From positions 4,898,001 to 4,962,000 of the forward strand of contig JANTQA010000048.1 of NCBI GenBank assembly GCA_027625915.1: a DNA stretch of 64,000 nucleotides, read 5' to 3'. The notes under the pieces were generated by a model. The model worked only from the letters and a program-made list of their open reading frames with translations, made no database searches and was not told where the DNA came from. Positions 33,301 through 43,723 of the stretch are shown here, piece after piece. Every line of letters starts with the position of its first letter. Within the stretch, counting starts at the first letter, position 1. The position numbers and the translations under genes were made by a program. Origin of the DNA: Anaeramoeba flamelloides. Lineage: Eukaryota > Metamonada > Anaeramoebidae.

Positions 33301-36133
33301 AAAATTGCTTTTGGGGATTTTCAAGTGCATTTCAAATTTGAGAACATTTCAAACTTGTAAAAGCAAATTTAAAAAATATGTAGAACAGCTCTAGAAAATA
33401 TTGTGAGTTCTGAAAGTTGAAATGGAAATTCTAAAATATTAAAATCAAAATTTAGCATGATCTAACAAGGTAAAAATTTGTGAAAATTTCACATTTTTTC
33501 TCAAAGAAATTCTACTTGGACAAATATTACTTGGATTACATAACTTATTCAAGGTTGGTTTTATCGATTATTTCACTGTTTTCACCTAAAAACGTAGTCC
33601 TTAAAGGAATTGAGTAAAACCAAAGAGATTTTACCTATTCTTTTGAATTCTGGAAAACTACCTTTAGCTTTTCTTGAGTTTTCTGTTTATTTGTGAAGTG
33701 TTCTAGCTTTTTTTTACTTGAGAAATAAACCGAAAATTTATTACAGTTTTCGGTTTATTTCTAAAGTAAAAAAAACCTAACGAAAATCAATATATTTTTT
33801 CAATAAAACAGAAAACCTCAAGAAAAGCGCCGTTAGGTTTTTTTTAATTTATGAAATAAACCGAAAATTTCAGAAATTTTCGGTTTATTTCATAAATTAA
33901 AAAAAACCTAGGCACTCTACGGCACTTGAAGGGCACTTTTGTTAGGTTTTCCAGGATTTAAAATAATTGAGAAAAAACTAGAGATTTTACTAGACTCTTT
34001 TGAATTTTGGAAAACCCTGGTCAAGGAAATAATTATCATCAGTTTTTTTTTTCTTATTTGATTTTTTTAGATGGTAAGAGTGTTTTCAAAACTATTAGTT
34101 ATTATCTCTTCAAAAAAATAACATAAAGTTGAATTTAAAGAAAATTCATTGTCAACATCCATTTAAAAATTTTTACCCCAAAAATAGAACATTTTTTCTC
34201 GACAAGAGACTTTTAAAAATCTTAGTACTATTAACAACAATAAATACAACAGCCTCAAGATTTTTAAGAACTGGAATGTTGATTATATTTTAATTAAACT
34301 TTATTAACAAGGATGAAATGATAATTGAAGTTGTAGTTTTGTCTAACTTTTTTTTTTTTTTCAATTGAATTTTTTCATCTAGTGAGGTGAACAATTAAAT
34401 TTCAAAAACAAACTCACCTCTTTTTTTATTGTGTTCCCTTTTGGATCACTTCAGTTATGAACCTTTTACCTTTTTAAGTTGTGTCTTTTTTTTTTCTCCT
34501 CGTTAAAAAAACAGAAAAAAATAAGAGTTTTGTGTTTGACATTTCTTTTTTTTTTAAAAAAGAGAGTAAAACTCTTTTTTGTAGAATTTAGAGTTTCAAT
34601 TTAGTTGGTTTGGCAAAAGTGCAATAGTTCTGATTTCGTTTCTCAGCTATTTAAGATTCCTTTAATTGGCTTGAAACATTACCCTTGAAAGTAGAAAGGA
34701 ATTTTTCTTGTTGGAACAATTGAGGGTTTGTTAAAATCATTAAAAATCTTTATTTTCTCTTTTTAAAAATAAATTTTAGTTTGTTCCGTAAAAGCCTTCA
34801 TTTTCTTGAGTTACTTTTCTTCGTTTTTAACTTTTTTCTCAATTCTATTTTTCCACCTTTTTCAAAAATGATACAAGTAAAAAAAAACAACAACCAAATA
34901 TTTTTGGTTGTGTGTGTATGATCAATAATACTGTTTTGTATTATCTCACATTTAATCATTACAAAAGAAACAGAAGGGATTTTTTTCAATACTTTTTATT
35001 TCGGATAATTCCATTCACAAAAAAACAAATAACTTTTCCAAAACTTATCCCGTTTAAAAGCTTTTAAAAGCTTTGAAAAGGCCATTTGATTTTTTGTATT
35101 GTGTCATGATTCATAAAAGTAAGAAACCATTATTGACTATTTTAATCACGTAAAGTTAAAAGAGGGTGGCGTGTAACAGCTAACAAACAAACCATTTTTG
35201 TTGATTCAGCCAAAAAATAAAAACCTTTCAATAGTGACAATTAAACTTTTGCAAGTAAAATTCGAAATTGAGAAAATAGAATTTTGGAAGAAATTGTATG
35301 AGGATTATTTTTTGCAATAATCAGACCTGAAACAGGTTACTTTGTTTGAAGCAAAATTTCAAAGGAAAAAGAATTACAATTTTTTTTTCGAACAAAGTGG
35401 GGTTTGAAAAAAAAATAAATTAAATAAAAATTATTAAAAAAGAGAACAGTTGTATTTGTGAAAAAGGTTTTTGAGAAAAAAGATCGTACTGTTTTGCAGA
35501 GTCAACACAGTTGTAAAGGCTTCTTTTCTCGTATGCCATTTTGAATGAAGGATCTTCCCATAATTGTTTTATTTTAACATAGTTTTCTTGTGAGAAAGAT
35601 TCGAGACTTGTCAGTTCTGTAATTTCTTCGATGTATGTTTTCAAATCTTCGTTTTGTAATTGCAAATTGAGTTCTGTGTGTATCCAGATTAGGGACTGTA
35701 TTGATTGGAGGATATTGGAATAAATTCCGATTTTCATTTTGGAAATGTCTCGTTTGGTAAAGCCATTGAGAAACAAATTTTTACATTGCTTAACAACAGT
35801 GGACTTGCCAGATTCCCCAGCACCTATTGGTTACGTGATGTGATTTTAATGTAAGGTAGGTTAGACGATTCATCATCAAGTAAAGTAAAGTAAAGTAAAG
35901 TAAAATTTGGCTTGTTGTTTAGATTATTTTTTTGTTGTGTTTTTTTTTTTATTTTTTGTTTTGTTTTTTCTTTTATGTTTGGGCCACGATTAGTAATTTG
36001 GATTGTGATGCTTACCTAAAAGCAAAACACGATAAATAGTGTTTGACTGTTGTTTTATCTCAGCCTGTTTATCAATCTTCTTGCTCTTTTTTTTTTCAAA
36101 GGAAGATTCTTTATCATTCATACAACCACACAT
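30361..36133 (-). CDS. Heterotrimeric G protein alpha subunit
   Basis: A membrane-associated GTPase that relays receptor signals. Four exons read on the minus strand: 36133-36016, 35823-35490, 31153-31025 and 30832-30361. Joined, they give 351 codons including the stop, that is 350 aa, the usual family length. The Ras-like domain shows the P-loop GAGESGKST (created across the first splice junction), switch I RVRTTGI with the Arg used in catalysis, switch [12 protein letters not shown] and TCAIDS; the last two are base-recognition motifs. A helical domain lies between P-loop and switch I. The C-terminus ISDLGLI has the family form for receptor contact. The N-terminus is MCGCM: cysteines for possible palmitoylation but no Gly2 for myristoylation. 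Introns are GT-AG with lengths 192, 4336 and 192 bp. No GoLoco or RGS neighbour is visible. The subfamily was not assigned. Confidence 0.95.
32129..34018. repeat. Chain of hairpin modules 2, interrupted by an insertion
   Basis: Hairpins B (about 32132-32210), A (about 32221-32294) and C (about 32300-32378) are followed by linkers with GGCACTCTACGGCACT, then by partial modules. After the 1.05-kb insertion at 32550-33603, the chain resumes with the rest of a type-A hairpin, a type-C hairpin enclosing a type-B hairpin (about 33665-33830), a further B hairpin (about 33835-33910), linker, and a final A hairpin. It lies in G alpha intron 2. Confidence 0.85.
32550..33603. mobile_element. 1.05-kb insertion with a 161-bp-arm foldback
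   Basis: Arms 32556-32716 and 32935-33095 are inverted copies of each other, both 161 bp with few mismatches, ending CAATCCCTG and CAGGGATTG next to TA; the loop is 218 bp. A second unit follows, bounded by TCCTTATGGACTACGTT (33099) and the inverse of TCCTTTAAGGACTACGTT (ending 33608). The whole block splits a type-A hairpin arm: CCAGAATTTAAGG precedes it and TTAAAGGAATTGAG follows, suggesting a short target duplication of about 6-7 nt. No transposase frame is seen; the 84-codon frame at 33140 has no motif. Confidence 0.75.
35877..35904. repeat. (AAAGT)n tandem repeat
   Basis: Five to six AAAGT units in the first intron of the G alpha gene, about 50 nt inside the acceptor side. Confidence 0.9.
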
Positions 36134-38149
36134 ATTTGCTTGAGAGTTAAAGGTAAAAAAAAATGTTGACTAATTTTTTTAATTGAAAGTCAAAAACAGA
36201 ATTCAACTTATTGTAGATTTTTTGAACCCTAATTTGAATTCATATTGAATACCTTCACTTGATACTCATGAAACATTGGAAACACTAATTCTGATGTTTT
36301 GGTACTTTCTTGATTTTCAAAAATCTTTTTCAATCTATAAAAACAAAAAATTTTCTTTTCTTAAATTTTAAATTGTTTTTCAAAAGTAGGAAAGTCTACC
36401 CAAAAAAAACTTGTTTACCATAACAATACTTTGTCCTTTTTCTTTTAATTACCCAATTTTTAACTTCTATTTTACCAACTTTATTTAAGATATTTTGATT
36501 TTGTATTTAACTTTTAATAGAAATTTACCTTCTGTACTATTGATAATTCATACTCTGTCTTAAACCCTCAAAAAAAAACTTCTTCTTATGAAGACAAGAA
36601 GACTTTTACTCTTCACCAAAACAGTTGAAAATAATTTTACATTTTTTCCTTAATTTAGCAATTAATAATTGATTTTTACAATAAAAAATTTCCTCAAAAG
36701 TGTGATTTTTCTTCTAATTTGACAAAAGGAATGATTCAAAAAAAAATTTCGAATTTAATTCGACAAAAGAACGGAAATCAGTTGGGAAATTCTAATTTTA
36801 ACAAAAATTATATTTGTCTAAAGAACAAGTGGAGTCCAACCACGAGTGTAAATTTTTGTTTTTACTGTTTTGCGAAGATTTTCTGATTTTTACAGGGAAA
36901 TGAATGAGTATTTATCCTCAGCAAATTGGTTATATTTTGTTTTTCTTTTTTCTTCTTTAATTTTTGTATTATCTGATTGTGATTTAATTCAGAGGATATA
37001 CAAGATTCGAAATGAAAATTTTTTTCCTTGTTCAAGATTAGAAGGATTGTTTGGATTTTTGATCAACTTTAGTTTTTTAGATGGTCTGACCACAAAGATT
37101 TTATTATTATTTAGGACCTTTTCAGAAAACTTTCAAAACATAACCATTTTTCGATTTTTTTTAATTTCCTCAACACACTTTGAAAAACTCACAATTGCTT
37201 CAAAAATCACAAACTAAGACAGTTCTGTAAAAAATATTGTTGCTTTTTTTTCTGGTTTAATAAATGGGAATACTGTAAATCAAATGCTTTAGATTTCCTT
37301 TTAAAAAATTGTTTTTGGTAAGGAATAAAATACTTGAGAAGAACAAAAATCTTGGATTTGTTAGAGAAGGGTTGGACAAATATTCACTCGAAATCCTTTC
37401 ATTTTATTTTCCTTTTTATCAAAGCGATTTAGAAACTAAGCTACCCAAATTAAAAATAATATTTAAAGGACGAATTACATTTTATCAATTTTGAGTGCCG
37501 CCATTTACCGATAATGAATTATTTCATTCAAATCATTTCCTTTAACCAAAGATATTGACATTTTAATAAATATGAGAGTTGAATACATCCTAATATAATA
37601 TATTTTCATACCAACTAAAAAATGGAATTCAAAAGATAGATAGAAAAAAATTAATAAAAATCAGTTATTTTACTGATCTTATTTGTAGCCTTTGGTAAAG
37701 TTACTTCTTCTTTACTTGATTTTGTTTTTAATTCCTGAATGTAAAAACTTTTGTTTGGAAATATTTTGAGAAACAAATTAGTTCCTATATTTCTAAAGAA
37801 TTCCCTAAAATGAATTTTATATTGCAATTTTCATTTAATTCATCTAATTCTAGTTTTGGTTGAGAAAATCTCATATTTTTTAAAATTCTTTTTTAGAATA
37901 AAAAAAATTAATTGGATATATTTATTTGATTTGATAATTATTTTTTTGATTAAATTGGAAACTCAAAATTAGACTAAATCATACTTTCAATTTTTTCCCA
38001 ATTTTTCTTTGTCTCCAGATTGGATATTAAAATTTTTATTAATTGTTTTTTTGATTTTGATAATTTAATCCCTTTAATTTAATCTTTGAAACTGTGCCCT
38101 TTGTTTAGTGTAAGTTTGATAAAAGAATATTTGAAATTAGAATTTTTAA

Positions 38150-38316
38150 TAGTGACATTTGGGTTTTAGATGGGAAAAATTTACACTTCCTTTTCGTTTT
38201 CCTTTTTAAAAACAAATCCACAATTCACAATCTACTTCTTTGAGAACTCTATTTATAATAAAAACAATGGGAAAAGAAGTGAATATTCTTTCCCATTTAT
38301 GTTTCAAATACCTGTA
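38150..38316. mobile_element. Small TIR element, relative of 46833-47013
   Basis: The left end TGACATTTGGG...TAGATGGGAAAAA and the right end TTTCCCATTTATGTTTCAAA pair as imperfect inverted repeats. They correspond to the ends of the 181-bp element at 46833. The open frame at 38240 only reflects this repeat. Confidence 0.55.
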
Positions 38317-39040
38317 TAAATTTGTAAAAAACACCTTTGTTGAAAAAATACAAAATAGTCAAGAGGTAGAAATCCTAGGTTATTGCTTGTTAGGATTCAT
38401 GCAAATTAGGGAGAAAAAGAAAACACAATTCTTAGAAAAAATATTTTAACTGAATTATTTTTTTTTCATTCTTGGTTTCAGCAAATTTATATTGGAAAGG
38501 GGATCTTTTATATTTTTTTGTATTCTAAAAGAAAATATTTTTTTAAAATACATATCTTCTTTTATCTATTTTTATATATTTATATTTTTGATTAATTAAA
38601 AGCATTCGTCGAAAAAAATTCTGGATTTAAAACATAATTTAATAAAACCAAAAATTGAATCAAAAAAATTACCCCCAAAATTGAAAAATTAAAGATCCAA
38701 CTTTGAATTATACCTGTTTCTTTTCATAAATATAACAGTGGGTGGTGTTTTGTTTTCAAAATTTCGATATCTGGTAACACTCTAAAAATCATTTTTAAGT
38801 AATTTTATGGTAATTAAAATTATTTAAAAAGGTAAATTGTACATTCTTCCTTTATAGTTTAATGTTACTATACCTTTTTTTTAATTTTTTTTCTCAACTC
38901 TGAAAAAAAAGATGGTATTCGCCTAAAATAAAAGTTAACTTTTTTAAACAGTTGATTTATATAATTTATTTAAACACAATATTTTTGAATCCTTTTCATT
39001 TATTAAAATAGAAATTCAATTATGATTGGTTTCAAATTTA

Positions 39041-39197
39041 ACATATAAACTCTAAACGAAATTTAAGGCACAATAAAATCTCAAATTAAAGCACATTTTT
39101 TAAACATTCTTTTCTTACAAATTAATTATCTAGAATCCGAATTTTGTGCCTTATTTTGAGAATTTTATAGTACCTTAAATTTCGCTGAAGTTTATGT
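39041..39197. repeat. 157-bp imperfect palindrome
   Basis: The left arm contains ACGAAATTTAAGGCACAATA and the right arm its inverse (TTATAGTACCTTAAATTTCG). Arms are about 50 nt around a short loop. A MITE-like or foldback unit without coding capacity. Confidence 0.55.
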
Positions 39198-40217
39198 CTT
39201 AAAAGCGGAACTGACTTTAATAATATTTTTATATTTATTGAAATTCCACAACACATAATACAAATTGCAAATATAATAAATTTCTTTTATTAGATGTTAA
39301 GTACAATCCAAAATAAATTTAATAAAAAAAAAAAATACAAAATAAATGTAAAAAATATTTAAATTCTCTAGATGTATTTTATTGATTGTTAATATTAGGA
39401 CCATATTCGAATTCATGAAAAAAATCCAATCATTGTATTTAAGGGTGGAGATACCCACATGAACTCTATTCTTATCGATAAAACACCTTACAGATAAAAA
39501 TTTTATTATAAAATTACCCTCTTTTTTTGTCAAAATTAATAAAAGAAAGTAATTACAACCAAGAATTAAAGACAGTATATTATTATTTTTTAAATTGGCC
39601 AATTACAAATTTGTTCCAATTTGAAAAAAAAATACAAATTGAATTGTTAATATTTTTGAAGAATTTCTTGATAATTTTCATATGTTAGGAAAATTTTTAT
39701 TGTTTTTTAAAGGTTATAAATAGGAAAAATAAAATACTTTATTTTGTGATAAGTAGTGTTTTATTACTTAAATTGTAGAAAATTCAAAACTTGAAATCAT
39801 AAATTCAAAATGTATTTTTTTTTTTTTTGCACATCCGAATTTTAAAAACAAAAGTTAAGTTGAAAAATTTTACCTTAAAACAAATTACCCAGACTTATAT
39901 CTGTCTAATTATTTTTATTTTCAAAAAATGAATCAAAAATACCTATTATTACGTCCAAACACCCCAAATCCACTCTTAACATACTCTACCGCCCCCCCAA
40001 TTTAGACACATGAAATTTTGCCAAATAAAAGTGTTTATTTTTTTTCTCTTGTTTTGTAAATATTTCATTTAAAAAATTTTGAAAAAATACACAATAGGTA
40101 CTTATTTTCCAATTACAAATATCTCTTTTAATTTTCTATTATGAATTCACAAAGAGAATATCGTGCAAAGAAAATCTTATTTGAAATAAAATAAATGTCC
40201 CATTTTTTTGGAAATAC

Positions 40218-40263
<46 letters not shown>

Positions 40264-42849
40264 AGGTAGTACGTGTTTTCGTTTGAAAACGGCGAAAGAT
40301 TAATAAAATCTCGTTTTTTCGTTTATATATATATATATTTTTCGTTTCATTCGTTGTTTCATTTTTTGTTTTTTGAAAAAGTCCTCGAATTATTTTGAAA
40401 TCATATTTTTCGTTTCTGGGATGTGAAAAAAAGCAAACGAAAAAACTTAAAAAAAGTGAAAACAAAATAACTATTAAAACACAGATATGGTATATTTGTC
40501 TTTAAAGTGTTGGAAAAAATGAAATTTGTGATTTCCCATTTAAGTATGATTTTTTGGCTTAAAACATCATGAAAATAGTTTACTTGTATATTTTAAAAAG
40601 GGAAAAATCATAACAAGTATTTTTTCCGTTTAAAATCCTTCAAAATTATAAACACTTTAACACTGGGAAATAGAATTAATTATTTTTAATTCAAAAAAAT
40701 TACTACTAGATGGTGAAGAAAAGTGGTCAAAATTTAACTTTTTTAAAATTTCAAAGTAGATCAGATCACCCATTTTTTTGCATTGTGATTACACCCTACT
40801 ATAATATTTTATTGTTGATCACATTAAAAATTATTAACTAAAATTTTTTTTTCAAAATTAATAATTTGAAAAATGCGATCAGTATTTTTTTTCATCATAT
40901 GAATACTCTTCAACTTATGAGCAATAAAATTTCATTAATTTTTTTTTTTTTGTTAAAAATAAAACCAGTTTTATCCATATTTTTTGCATATTCCATTATC
41001 ACATTTCTTGTTTCTACACAGTTATTTCCTAACTAACCCTTTATGATGTTTTGCTATAATAATAATTTCATTTTTTTATTATTTATTTTTTAACAAAATT
41101 TTTTTGTTACTTTTATGTACAAAATTACTAATTCTCCATTTTCAAAAATATTTCTACATTAAATGACGAAAAAAAATCAAAGAAAGTGTTAACATAAGTA
41201 ATAATACCTTTCACCTTTTAAATTACCTTTTAGAACTAAACATTATTTCTTTTAAAATTAACATATTTATAAGTATTTATTTACCTTCACATAACAAGGG
41301 GGAATTGAAGAACCAACAACGATAAAACTAAAATACCCATTACGGGTTAAAAGAAGGTAAAAATTCAAGTATCTGGGAAATTTGATTAAAAATCATAGTA
41401 TTTAATTGATTTTTTTATTTGTTGATATTTTTATTTTTTTTTTGTGATCGATCATAAAATTTATTTTTAATAGTATTTGATAACATCTAAATACATTTAA
41501 TTACTTCAAAAATTTTTAATAATTACTTTATTGATTACAAGTCACAATATATACATACAATAAATTATTCTTTTGATTATTTTGATTATTTTTTTCTTTT
41601 ATTTATTGATTTTTTTTTGGTTTCAATTAAGTACGATTTTTGAGATATACTAAAACTAATGAAGATATCTTTGATAAGCACAAATTTTTGAAAAAAAAAA
41701 GTTCTTTAAACTACATGGTCGAAACGAAGAGGATTTCCACTTCTTTTTTTATTTTTTTGGTGAATAAAAATTTCCGATATATATATATATATATATATCA
41801 GAGGAACGAATTACACACGTCGCTCACGCGTGCGCAAACACGTTTAATGATATCAAAAAAATCGTCATACATGTTATATATATATATATATATATATATG
41901 GTATCGGTTTTTATCAAAGAAAAAGATTTTATCTGTAATTTTAAAAAGTTCCTCTAACTTTTTAAATATTTAATAAAAAATATAACTGAGCAATCCAAAA
42001 GAAATATAAAAATTGGGTTGTATAAAAAAAAGTTAAAAATTGTAATAATTGAAGATTCTCAAACTTTTTTTGTGTGTTTTATAGGGGGGGGGGATGCTAT
42101 TTAGTATAGTAAAGGTTTTTAGGGTGCATAACTTTTTTTTAAATTTAAAAGAATAGAAAAAAATTCAATATTTTGTTAAACTCCTTTAAATTCTGGGAAA
42201 AATAAAGATGTTTTATTTTAATTCGGCTTTTTTTGAAGAAAATTTATTTTTTTACAAAATCAATCAAATATTAAAAAAAAAAAACAGTGTATATCTTACA
42301 ATTTTCTATTTTCATAAAAAAATCTATTAATTTTTCAAATATTTAAAACAATTCAAGAAATGTAAATGTAGTTTTCCAGGATTTTAAGGGAGTGTTTAAA
42401 AATTCTTTTTTTACTTAATTTTATTTAATTCTGATATATCACTAGATTTTAAATTAGAAAAAAAAAAAAAAAACCAATATATCATATTAATTACAAAATA
42501 AACTCAATTCACTCAAAAGAGCCTAACCCAAAATGAAAAAGTCGCTTTATTTCAAAGAATCAAATAAAATTTGATTGTTTAAAAATATGAGAAATAATAA
42601 ACTTCGCATCGGAGTTGATAATCATAAAAGAAAAGCCTGAACAAACCCTAAATTTTTAAAAAAAATATGAAAAAAAAATTTTTAGTTCCTTTAAATTGGA
42701 ACATCTCGTGCAAAAATCTAAATTTGTTTAGGAAATTAAAATTGTTGATAATAAGATTTTTTACTTGTAAATGTATGAATTTTAACAGATCACATATAGC
42801 CTAACTTTTTTTAATTTTAATTTTGAGTTTCAAACTTCTTTTTTTCTCG

Positions 42850-43260
42850 AAGTTAATTGAATTTTTGTTTAAAAAGAAATAAAGAAGAAAAGAATAAAAA
42901 AAACTATAAAAAAAAAAAAAAATTGTAAAAATTAGAAAAAATGATTTGATCTAAAAATCGAAATTTTAGTTTGAGAACAATAATAAATTAAACTCATAGA
43001 ATATGTTCTATTTCTTCAATAATACTGGCCTCAATTGACTGAAAAGAGTTTAATAGAAAAGTTCAGAATATCAGAAAGATGATCATAAAAAATAAAAAGA
43101 AAAAAGAAAAAGTAAAATAAAATTATGACAAATAAGAAAAAATGATTCTCAAACATAAAAAAATGAAAATGAGATTTCATTAGAATCTAAGAATAAAACA
43201 CTTCAAAACCACTTCCAATAACATTATAAAGTGAGTAAAATTTTTGGAAAATATGTTTAT
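42850..43260. repeat. Partial third copy of the composite MITE-like family
   Basis: The end CATTATAAAGTGAGTAAAAT at about 43223-43242 matches the outer end of the copy at 28300. Upstream similarity (AATGATT..., CACTTCCAATAACATTATAA) is weaker. The other end was not delimited. Confidence 0.45.
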
Positions 43261-43723
43261 TTGGTAAAATATATTTTATCAAAAAAAAAAAAACAAGCAA
43301 AATAAGGAAGCTAAAGTAAATTATATCAAAAAATCTGAATACAAAAAAAAAGGTGGGAATTTCTTTTGATTTTTTAAGAAAATTTTATGTTTGTTCTGGA
43401 TGTGTTAAATCAAAATAAGGAACTTTTAATTTTTTTTTTTTTTGTTACGTAAATTCTATTACGAAAAAAAAACAAAGTGGTCTGATTGATTCTGTTTAAT
43501 TATTCCAAATAATTTTATATTTTCAATTTAGGAATAGGGGGGTTTGAAACCAAAATTTTTTATTGTAAATGTTAAAAATTAAAAAAACTCCACTTTTTTA
43601 ATAAATACTTTATTAGAATATTTAAATTCTTCTTATGTCTCAATATTAAATTTATCGAAAAAAAAAAAAAAAAAAAAAAAAAAAATTATTCTTATTGTTA
43701 TTATTATTTTATTAACAAAAGAA

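Larger units (their letters stand above)
31771..34435. repeat. Dispersed segment copy 1, expanded by hairpin chain
   Basis: From GATCATGAAAAAATTTTTTC at 31771 to about 32215, and again from about 34016 to 34435, this matches 49529-50370 in the same orientation. The two flanks together total about 860 bp against about 840 bp in the other copy. The extra ~1.8 kb between them is hairpin chain plus an insertion. The family is unknown. Confidence 0.8.
31154..35489 (-). other. 4.3-kb intron of the G alpha gene filled with repeats
   Basis: On the minus strand the donor is CA|GTACGA and the acceptor ACAATAG. Splicing restores the family sequence DSAKHFLDRI. Inside lie an interspersed repeat copy, a long hairpin chain and a foldback insertion, each listed separately. 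No exon was recognised in it. The other introns of this gene are about 190 bp. Confidence 0.85.
36134..43723. other. Gene-poor interval between G alpha and MCMBP
   Basis: No recognisable gene in 7.6 kb. It contains small inverted-repeat units at 38150-38316 and 39041-39197, (AT)n runs at about 40220-40260, 41780-41800 and 41877-41899, a degraded type-A hairpin near 42130-42200 and a partial composite-MITE copy near 42850-43260. Open frames at 36870-37217 and 37309-37494 lack motifs and good starts. They could be remnants of a gene but nothing identifies them. Confidence 0.55.

Noticed and set aside
36790-37494. Two adjacent open frames that might be a decayed gene
   Set aside because: No motif, no convincing start and no splice pair; kept only as a remark in the interval description.
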